This document shows, one piece after another, positions 1 through 5,203 of a DNA stretch of 5,203 nucleotides (its first letter is position 1; each line of letters begins with the position of its first letter). Source of the stretch: Verrucomicrobiota bacterium (lineage in GTDB: Bacteria > Verrucomicrobiota > Verrucomicrobiia > Limisphaerales > UBA11358); assembly GCA_021323835.1 (NCBI GenBank), contig JAJPKI010000089.1:1-5203 (forward strand), given 5' to 3'. The notes under the pieces were generated by a model. That model saw only the letters and a program-made list of their open reading frames with translations. It did no database searches and was not told the DNA's origin. The position numbers and the translations under genes were made by a program.

Positions 1-1
1 C

Positions 2-1000
2 GGCAGTCGCATCACGCTCATCATCGAGGTCATGGACACCGGCGTGGGCGTGCCGCAGGACAAGCTCGATGCCATTTTCCGGCCGTTTGTGCAGGCGGGC
101 ACATTTCGTGAAAAAGAAAAGCAAGGCACCGGTCTCGGGCTTTCGATTGTTAAACGACTTGTCGAGGCGATGGGCGGAACCATTACCGTCGCGAGCGTTG
201 TCGGGCAAGGCTCGGCGTTTCATTTGCGATTTCCACACGTCGCAATTTCCGCGCGTCTGCCGGAATCGGAAAAAATTTCCGTAAACGAATTCGACGTTGA
301 TTTCAATGATTTGCAACCGTCCACAATTCTCGTCGTGGACGACAACGAAACCAATCGCCAGCTCATCGGCGGCATTTTTGCCGGCACGCATCATCAATTG
401 TATTTCGGCGCCGACGGTCCTGAAGCAATTGCCAAAGCGAAGGAAACAAAACCGGACCTGATTTTAATGGACATTCGCATGCCCGGCATGGACGGCTACC
501 AAACGCTCGCGGAAATCCGAAGGTTGTCCGGCCTTGAAATGATTCCGACCATCGCGGTCACCGCTTCAACCATGCCTGCGGAAGAAAAAACGCTCGGGGA
601 GAAATTCAGCGGCTACGTTTTAAAACCGTTCACGCGACGGCAAATGTTCGATGAGCTCGCCGAATTTTTGCCGAAGCACACCAAACAGCCGATTAACGGC
701 AACGGCTACAAAGTTGAAAATGAAATTGTCGCACCGGTGCCGCGCGAATTGATTTCCGAATTGCGCGAATTGATTATTGCCCCGTGGCCAATGATTCGTG
801 ACAGCGTGGCCGTCAAGGAAAGCCGCGCGTTCGGCCAGCGATTGCATTCGCTCGGCGAACAATGGCATTGTCCGCCGCTCGCGGGCTACGGCGAAAAAAT
901 TTTGCATGATGCAGAAAATTATTCCGTGACCGACTTGGAAAAACATCTCGGCGAATTCGAAAATCTCGTCGAGCAACTCGAGGAAAACGCAAACGCATGA
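2..1000 (+). CDS. Hybrid sensor histidine kinase, C-terminal part (HATPase + receiver + helical tail), 5' truncated by window
   Basis: The frame is open from base 2, so the gene begins left of the window and the ATG at 32 is internal. Residues are counted from that ATG. The C-terminal half of a HATPase_c domain is present: G1 box DTGVGV (2-7), F box IFRPF (15-19) and G2 box GTGLGLSIV (32-40). A receiver domain follows at about 98-212, with acidic pair D103/D104, phospho-acceptor D147 in the MDIRMPGMDG motif, T177 and K198 in LKPF. The final 85 residues or so (about 236-320) are predicted helical and resemble tails seen on other hybrid kinases. They lie where an Hpt domain often sits, but no HxLKG motif is visible. 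The expected role is autophosphorylation on an upstream His (not in the window) and transfer to D147. No membrane segment is seen in the visible part. The stop overlaps the next start (ATGA), so co-translation is likely. Confidence 0.93.
   Translation, partial: GSRITLIIEVMDTGVGVPQDKLDAIFRPFVQAGTFREKEKQGTGLGLSIVKRLVEAMGGTITVASVVGQGSAFHLRFPHVAISARLPESEKISVNEFDVDFNDLQPSTILVVDDNETNRQLIGGIFAGTHHQLYFGADGPEAIAKAKETKPDLILMDIRMPGMDGYQTLAEIRRLSGLEMIPTIAVTASTMPAEEKTLGEKFSGYVLKPFTRRQMFDELAEFLPKHTKQPINGNGYKVENEIVAPVPRELISELRELIIAPWPMIRDSVAVKESRAFGQRLHSLGEQWHCPPLAGYGEKILHDAENYSVTDLEKHLGEFENLVEQLEENANA
980..984 (+). promoter_or_regulatory. Candidate ribosome binding site for the receiver-kinase gene at 997
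   Basis: A GAGGA stretch lies inside the end of the upstream hybrid-kinase gene, with 12 bases between it and the ATG at 997. That spacing is slightly long. The ATGA overlap also allows re-initiation by terminating ribosomes, so the site may only assist. It supports the 997 start but does not prove it. Confidence 0.35.
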
Positions 1001-2172
1001 CCAATGGCGCGGCAGTTTTGGAATTCGCTCCGCCGGTCAACGGCGCGGCGAATGGTTCTGCAAAAACTGCTCCACAATTGGAATCCGCCACGCCCGCGCG
1101 CGTGCTCGTCGTGGACGACCAGGTCACGAACATCCAAATTGTCGGCTCGATTCTTGGCGGCCTTGATTACGAAATCATTCCCGCGTCCGATGGCGCGACT
1201 GCCCTCAAACGTCTCGCGTTGCGCAAACCTGATTTGATTCTGCTCGATTTGTTGATGCCGGACATGGACGGCTGCGAAGTTTGTTATCAGGTAAAACAAA
1301 ATCGAGAGTGGCGCGACATTCCGGTTGTCTTTCTCTCTGCGGCCGACGATAAAGATTTAATCGTCCGCGCGCTCGAAGCTGGCGGCGTGGATTACATCAC
1401 CAAGCCGTTCAATCACGCCGAATTGATTTCACGCGTCCGCACGCAACTGGCTTTGAAAAATGCGCGCGACCGCTTGAAACAACTCGCCGAGGACAAAGAT
1501 GAATTGCTCGGTATTCTCGCGCACGATTTAAAGAATCACGTCGGCGGAATGAAAATGAGCGCGGAAATCATGCGCGCACAAATTGAAAAATTAAATGACG
1601 ACCGCTTGAACAAATTGTCCGAAAATATTTTACGTTCAAGCAGCCAATTGCTCGCGTTTGTAAAAGAATTTCTCGCCAATGCCGCCGCGGATTACGGATT
1701 CAGCGCCAAAATTGCGCCGGTCAATTTTGCAAATGTCGTCAACAACGTTATTCAGCAGCATTTGGTCGCCGCGAAACAAAAAAATTTGGAAATCAAAACC
1801 GAATTTTCCGCCGAAGACTCGATGGTGCTCGCCGATGCGTCCGCGCTCGAACAGGTTTTGGACAATTTGATTTCCAACGCGATTAAATTTTCGCCGGGCG
1901 GCAGAAAAATTGTTGTTTCGCTCAAACCGAATCTGACGCATGTCGAATGTTTCATCCATGACGAAGGACCGGGATTTACCGAGGAAGATAAAGCGCGGAT
2001 GTTCCATCGTTACACCCGGCTCTCGGCGCGGCCAACTGGAGGCGAGCCCTCGACCGGACTGGGATTGAGCATCGTGCGCAAATTGGTCCGCGCCATGCAC
2101 GGCGAGTTAACTTTGGAAAGCGAGCCGGGTCGCGGTGCAAAATTTACAATTCAATTGCCCAAGCAAAGTTAG
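997..2172 (+). CDS. Receiver-histidine kinase protein (REC-HisKA-HATPase)
   Basis: This is a complete 391-residue protein. A short Ala/Pro/Asn-rich N-terminus (1-34) leads into a receiver domain (about 35-150) with D40/D41, phospho-acceptor D84 in LLDLLMPDMDG, S114 and K136 in TKPF. A charged signalling helix (about 150-172) joins it to a HisKA domain with phospho-His H176 in AHDLKN. The HATPase_c domain (about 240-388) has N box N290/N294, G1 box HDEGPGF (D322), F box MFHRY and G2 box TGLGLSIV (353-360). No signal peptide or membrane segment is seen, so it should be a soluble kinase whose activity is set by phosphorylation of its own receiver, plausibly by the hybrid kinase encoded just upstream; that link is inference. 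The Pro usually found five residues after the phospho-His is His181 here. The ATG overlaps the upstream stop by 4 bases, and the downstream regulator starts 3 bases after this stop. Confidence 0.95.
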   Translation: MTNGAAVLEFAPPVNGAANGSAKTAPQLESATPARVLVVDDQVTNIQIVGSILGGLDYEIIPASDGATALKRLALRKPDLILLDLLMPDMDGCEVCYQVKQNREWRDIPVVFLSAADDKDLIVRALEAGGVDYITKPFNHAELISRVRTQLALKNARDRLKQLAEDKDELLGILAHDLKNHVGGMKMSAEIMRAQIEKLNDDRLNKLSENILRSSSQLLAFVKEFLANAAADYGFSAKIAPVNFANVVNNVIQQHLVAAKQKNLEIKTEFSAEDSMVLADASALEQVLDNLISNAIKFSPGGRKIVVSLKPNLTHVECFIHDEGPGFTEEDKARMFHRYTRLSARPTGGEPSTGLGLSIVRKLVRAMHGELTLESEPGRGAKFTIQLPKQS

Positions 2173-2175
2173 TTT

Positions 2176-3549
2176 ATGGATTTTTTGGTTATAGATGACG
2201 ACAAAACATTTCGCGACGCGACATGTTTTTTGATTGAAGACGCCGGTCACTATGCGGAAGGCGTCGAGAGCGGCGAACTCGGCCAGCAATGGCTCAAGGA
2301 GGACAAATGGGACGCCGTGTTGCTGGATTTAAATCTCGGAAATGAAAATGGGTTGGATGTGTTGACCGAAATTGGAAAAAAGCATCCGCAAATTCCCGTC
2401 GTCATGTTCACTGCGCAAGGCAACGTAAAAAATGCCGTCGAAGCGATGCGGCGCGGCGCGGTGGATTTTTTGGAAAAGCCGTTTCAACGCGAACAATTCA
2501 TGACCGTGCTGGCGCGATTGCAACGGCTCAAGCAAATGAGCCAGCAAATCGAACGACTCGAACAAGTCGTCACCGAAACGCGCGCGCAAAATATCGAACC
2601 ACTCTTCGATTTCACGACGCCGGTCATTCGCGACGTGATGGAAGTGTTGATGCGCGCGGCAAAAACGCCGGCTTCCATTTTAATTTTTGGCGAGAGCGGC
2701 ACGGGCAAAAGCGTCGCGGCGCGCGCCGTTCATGAAAAAAGTCATTTGGCGGACAAACCATTTGTCACGGTAAGTTGCCCGAGTTTGTCGAAGGAACTTT
2801 TGGAAAGCGAATTGTTCGGTCACGTCAAAGGCTCGTTCACCGGTGCCATTAAAGACCATTGGGGCAAAACGCGCGCGGCGGAAGGCGGCACGTTGTTCCT
2901 CGATGAAATCGGCGATTTGCCGATGGAAATTCAGCCGAAACTTTTGCGCTTGCTGCAAGAGCGCGAATATGAGCGGCTCGGCGAAAATATCGTGCGCACG
3001 GCGAATGTCCGCGTCATTGCTGCAACGAATCGCGATTTAAAAAAACGCGTGGCCGACGGTTTGTTCCGCGAAGATTTGTATTTTCGCTTGAACGTCATCG
3101 CCGTCGAAATGCCGCCGCTGCGCCAGCGCGATGCGGATTTGATTCGCTTTGCCGAGCATTACACAAAATTTTTTGCTGCCCAATGCGCGCGACAAATCGG
3201 CAGCCTTTCTGACGAAGCCGAGTCGTGTTTACGCAATTATTCGTGGCCGGGAAATTTGCGCGAACTGCGCAACGCCATTGAGCGCGCGGTCATCATGGCC
3301 AAAGGCGACAAATTGCAACCGGAAGATTTTCCGGCGGAATTACGTTCGCAAACAGCCAACGGCGGCGGCGCGACGGCGCACGACGGAAACGTTCCGCAAG
3401 TCGGCGCGCTCGTTTCGCTCGACCAATTGGAGGAAGCGCATTTGCGAAAAATTTTGGAATGCACGCCGAGTTTGACCGAAGCGGCGCACATTTTGGGAAT
3501 TGACCAGGCAACGTTGTATCGGAAACGAAAACGAATCGGGTTGGAATAA
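2176..3549 (+). CDS. NtrC-family sigma-54-dependent response regulator (REC-AAA+-Fis HTH)
   Basis: This complete 457-residue protein has the normal length for the family. The receiver (1-115) has D7-D9, phospho-acceptor D51, T79 and K101 in EKPF. A Gln/Glu-rich coiled-coil linker (about 112-138) leads to the AAA+ domain (about 145-375): Walker A GESGTGKS (172-179), sigma-54 contact loop GSFTGA (219-224), Walker B LFLDEIG (240-246), sensor I ATN (283-285), candidate Arg fingers R298 and R304, and WPGNLREL (357-364). After a Gly/Ala-rich flexible linker (about 391-412) comes a Fis-type helix-turn-helix (about 433-456) ending in LYRKRKRIGL, a style I associate with AlgB-like regulators. It should bind upstream sites and hydrolyse ATP to open sigma-54 RNA polymerase promoters when D51 is phosphorylated. 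The loop reads GSFTGA instead of GAFTGA, but the Phe and Thr that contact sigma-54 are kept. The start fits because the receiver's first strand begins right at the Met. It is the only DNA-binding output in the window. Confidence 0.97.
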   Translation: MDFLVIDDDKTFRDATCFLIEDAGHYAEGVESGELGQQWLKEDKWDAVLLDLNLGNENGLDVLTEIGKKHPQIPVVMFTAQGNVKNAVEAMRRGAVDFLEKPFQREQFMTVLARLQRLKQMSQQIERLEQVVTETRAQNIEPLFDFTTPVIRDVMEVLMRAAKTPASILIFGESGTGKSVAARAVHEKSHLADKPFVTVSCPSLSKELLESELFGHVKGSFTGAIKDHWGKTRAAEGGTLFLDEIGDLPMEIQPKLLRLLQEREYERLGENIVRTANVRVIAATNRDLKKRVADGLFREDLYFRLNVIAVEMPPLRQRDADLIRFAEHYTKFFAAQCARQIGSLSDEAESCLRNYSWPGNLRELRNAIERAVIMAKGDKLQPEDFPAELRSQTANGGGATAHDGNVPQVGALVSLDQLEEAHLRKILECTPSLTEAAHILGIDQATLYRKRKRIGLE

Positions 3550-3554
3550 TTTTC

Positions 3555-4322
3555 ATGAACAAACAGGCGGAAGATTTAGCACGTGAAAACGCGCGGCTAC
3601 GCGGCGATTTGCTGACGGTAGCCACGCGCATCAGCCACGATTTGCGCACGCCGCTCGCCGGCATTTTGAACACGGCGGAATTACTGAAAGAAATTTTCAA
3701 AGAAAACGAAATTCCCGCGGAGTTCGAATCCATTTTCACATCGGTTGATGAAATGATGCAACTGATTAAATCCGTGAGCCTGATGGCAAAAGCATCGGCA
3801 AATCCGCCGCCGCCGCAGAAAATGAAAATGAGCGACGCGGTCTATCGCGCGTGGCAGCGGTTGGAACGGAAAATTTCAAAATCAGCCGCGCATGTTGACA
3901 TCGCGGATTCGTGGCCGGAAATTTTTGGCGTCGCGGATTGGCTTGATTTTATTTGGACTCAACTTTTGTCAAACGCACTCAAATACGGCGGCAAAGAAAT
4001 TGAAATGGGCTGGCACGAGGAAAATGGCGTCGGAAAATTTTTTGTGCGCGATAGTGGCAAGGAAATTCCTCCGGCCGCGCGCGCGAAATTATTTCAGCCG
4101 TTTGAAGAATTGCACCGTCCGAGTGGCGCACGCGGGCTTGGGCTGGCGATGTCACGGCGATTGATTGAGTTGCAAAATGGCAAATGCGGCTACGAATTCG
4201 ACGGAGGTTCCGTTTTTTATTTCAGATTGTCATTGGCAGAAATAAATGATGGTTGCGCACAAGCGCGGGTGTGCGAGGACATTGGTCCCACCGTGATAAA
4301 TTACGAGGCGGCGGCGCGATGA
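3555..4322 (+). CDS. Small soluble histidine kinase (HisKA-HATPase), no sensor domain
   Basis: This complete 255-residue protein is almost only a kinase core. A short charged N-terminal helix (1-22) precedes the HisKA H box, with phospho-His H28 in ISHDLRTPLAG. A Pro-rich hinge (about 84-88) separates it from HATPase_c (about 120-227): N box QLLSNALKYG (N140), G1 region RDSGKEIP (D166), F box LFQPFEEL and G2 box GARGLGLAMS (191-200). There is no PAS, GAF, HAMP or membrane segment, so any signal must come from partner proteins. It starts 5 bases after the sigma-54 regulator's stop, making it the best candidate for that regulator's cognate kinase or phosphatase (inference from position). Oddities: the second G1 glycine is Glu170, the first N-box Asn is Gln, and about 28 residues after the ATPase fold match nothing I recognise. 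The ATPase may be weak, or the protein may act mainly as a phosphatase or phosphotransfer partner. The stop overlaps the next ATG. Confidence 0.93.
   Translation: MNKQAEDLARENARLRGDLLTVATRISHDLRTPLAGILNTAELLKEIFKENEIPAEFESIFTSVDEMMQLIKSVSLMAKASANPPPPQKMKMSDAVYRAWQRLERKISKSAAHVDIADSWPEIFGVADWLDFIWTQLLSNALKYGGKEIEMGWHEENGVGKFFVRDSGKEIPPAARAKLFQPFEELHRPSGARGLGLAMSRRLIELQNGKCGYEFDGGSVFYFRLSLAEINDGCAQARVCEDIGPTVINYEAAAR
4256..4275 (+). repeat. Short inverted repeat (6-bp stem, 8-base loop) inside the 3' end of the small kinase gene
   Basis: CGCACA at 4256-4261 pairs with TGTGCG at 4270-4275 around an 8-base GC-rich loop. No run of T follows, so it is not an intrinsic terminator. It lies in the odd tail-coding stretch between the kinase domain and the next gene. 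A stem this short can occur by chance in GC-rich DNA, so a function is uncertain. Confidence 0.3.
4305..4308 (+). promoter_or_regulatory. Candidate ribosome binding site for the multi-PAS gene at 4319
   Basis: GAGG sits 10 bases upstream of the ATG at 4319, inside the end of the small kinase gene. With the ATGA overlap it supports 4319 as the start. It is the more plausible of the two Shine-Dalgarno-like sites found at gene starts in this window. Confidence 0.4.
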
Positions 4323-5203
4323 ATGATTTTTTCCAACATCCGGCCATTGCAAACGGCGAGCATTTTTCAAAAGTCGCGGCACTCATGCCCGCAGGTATTT
4401 TTAGTTGCGATGCGGACGGCCGCATCACATTTTTCAATCGCCGCGCGACGGAGCTTTGGGGGCGCACGCCGGAAATGAACGAGCCGCTGGAAAATTTTTA
4501 TCGCGGCTTCAAAATTTTTCTCGCCGACGGCACGCCGGTTGCGCCGAAGGAAGCGCCGATGCTCCAGGCATTGCGCAAAGGACGGCCATGCCGCGATGTC
4601 GAAGCGATTTTTTGGTTGCAGGACGGCTCGCGATTTGTCGCGAGCATTAACATTGATTTGGTCTACGACGCGAAAGGAAAAATTTGCGGCGCCATCAGCG
4701 TTTTTCAGGACATCACGCATCGCAAACGCACGGAGGAAGCGTTGCACGAAAGCGAAGAACGTTTTCGCACGCTCGCCAGCAATGCGCCGGTGGGAATTTT
4801 TTTGACCGATTTGGACGGCAAAACAATTTCCGTCAACGATTATTGGTGCGAAATGACGGGTGTGGACACCGAAGACGCGCGCGACGACGGCTGGTTGCGC
4901 TCGGTGCATCCCGAAGACCGCGAGCGTATCGCGAACGGCTGGCGCGATGCGTTGAAACGACGCGCGGAATCGCACGCGGAATTTCGTTTCATCAATCCGC
5001 GCGGCGAAATTATCTGGGTGCAAGGCCACGCGGTTCCGTTGCGCGACGCAAACAGCAAACACATCGGCTACATCGGCACGGTCGCGGACATTACGGAGCG
5101 AAAATGTTCCGAGCAGGCGGCGCAACAACTCGCGGCAATTGTCGAATCATCCGGTGACGCCATCGTCAGCAAAGATTTAAACGGCGTCGTTCAAAGCTGG
5201 AAC
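4319..5203 (+). CDS. Multi-PAS sensor protein, probably a histidine kinase, 3' truncated by window
   Basis: The reading frame starts at the ATG overlapping the upstream TGA and stays open for 295 codons to the window edge. Three PAS modules are seen. PAS1 (about 15-133) has DADGRITFFN and ELWGRTPE, then ends in the PAC-type QDIT. PAS2 (about 146-259) opens with the S-box style ESEERFRTL and ends with a PAC motif of the PAS_3 kind (IIWVQGHAVPLRDA, then DITERK). PAS3 begins at about 269 with AIVESSGDAIVSKDLNGVV and is cut at SWN. Short charged helices (134-150 and 259-270) link the modules. PAS domains bind small ligands, haem or flavin, or mediate dimerisation; no ligand can be named here. PAS1 resembles a subtype that usually carries a CPMA motif; the matching place reads APML. 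A C-terminal kinase is expected from context but is not in the window; a diguanylate cyclase or other output is possible. No signal peptide or membrane segment is seen. Confidence 0.92.
   Translation, partial: MNDFFQHPAIANGEHFSKVAALMPAGIFSCDADGRITFFNRRATELWGRTPEMNEPLENFYRGFKIFLADGTPVAPKEAPMLQALRKGRPCRDVEAIFWLQDGSRFVASINIDLVYDAKGKICGAISVFQDITHRKRTEEALHESEERFRTLASNAPVGIFLTDLDGKTISVNDYWCEMTGVDTEDARDDGWLRSVHPEDRERIANGWRDALKRRAESHAEFRFINPRGEIIWVQGHAVPLRDANSKHIGYIGTVADITERKCSEQAAQQLAAIVESSGDAIVSKDLNGVVQSWN

Noticed and set aside
32..34. ATG at 32 as a true start of the first gene
   Set aside because: The frame is open upstream to the window edge, and the residues before it (ITLIIEV) are the beta strand that precedes the G1 box, so this Met is inside a HATPase domain.
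813..1299. Overlapping antisense frames at the hybrid-kinase/REC-kinase junction
   Set aside because: Both strands cannot be explained equally: the + strand encodes receiver motifs and an ATGA junction, while the antisense products are low-complexity and motif-free.
3293..3739. Antisense open frame of 148 codons spanning the regulator/kinase junction
   Set aside because: It lies across two well-supported + strand genes, shows no recognisable motif, and is typical of shadow frames in this codon style.
4285..4318. AT-containing stretch before the multi-PAS gene (GATAAATTA) as a -10 promoter element
   Set aside because: No matching -35 or -24/-12 element was seen upstream, and the overlap with the previous gene favours co-transcription.
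4367..5128. Long antisense open frame of 253 codons opposite the multi-PAS gene
   Set aside because: The + strand frame here carries clear PAS and PAC motifs and overlaps the upstream stop as expected. The antisense translation is rich in Arg, Ala and Phe, shows no domain, and is explained by the codon bias of the + strand gene.
4684..5157. Second + strand open frame of 157 codons inside the multi-PAS gene
   Set aside because: Its translation is Arg/Gly/His-rich with no domain, while the overlapping frame from 4319 encodes PAS domains without interruption.
1..5203. Frequent AAAATTTT-like tracts as regulatory or curved DNA
   Set aside because: They fall in coding frames as Lys, Asn, Ile and Phe codons and occur across all genes, so codon preference explains them.
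1..5203. tRNA, CRISPR, insertion sequence or attachment site
   Set aside because: Coding sequence covers nearly every base, and no direct-repeat array, transposase motif or long terminal inverted repeat was found by eye.

Overview
The window is a single co-directional, tightly packed block of two-component signalling genes, all on the + strand, with no intergenic gap longer than 5 bases. It holds the 3' end of a hybrid histidine kinase (kinase ATPase + receiver + helical tail), a receiver-plus-histidine-kinase protein, a complete NtrC-type sigma-54 response regulator, a small sensor-less histidine kinase, and the 5' part of a multi-PAS sensor protein that runs off the right edge. No tRNA, rRNA, mobile element, CRISPR array, promoter or convincing terminator is visible.

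The organism is a bacterium of moderate GC. All five genes share one codon style: AAA, ATT, TTT and TTG are strongly used next to GCG, CGC and GGC, giving alternating AT-rich and GC-rich patches. This uniformity argues for vertically inherited native genes rather than a recent import. My impression from protein style and codon mix is an environmental Verrucomicrobiota/Planctomycetota-type genome, but this is a weak guess that the sequence alone does not settle.

Layout: 2-1000 hybrid kinase C-terminus; 997-2172 REC-HisKA-HATPase (ATGA overlap); 2176-3549 REC-AAA+-Fis regulator (3-base gap); 3555-4322 compact histidine kinase (5-base gap); 4319-5203 PAS-PAS-PAS protein (ATGA overlap, open at the window end). 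The two 4-base overlaps and two tiny gaps predict one transcript with translational coupling, whose promoter must lie left of the window.

The genes most likely form a multi-input phospho-signalling module. Several kinases, all cytoplasmic in their visible parts, would feed receivers in the first two proteins and the DNA-binding sigma-54 activator encoded by the third gene, which is the only transcriptional output seen. The closest kinase to that regulator is the small 255-residue one directly downstream. Wiring between the proteins is inference. Unusual points are an altered G1 box and an unexplained C-terminal tail in the small kinase, a Pro-to-His change after the phospho-His of the second protein, and a helical tail on the first protein that sits where an Hpt domain would be but lacks the Hpt motif.
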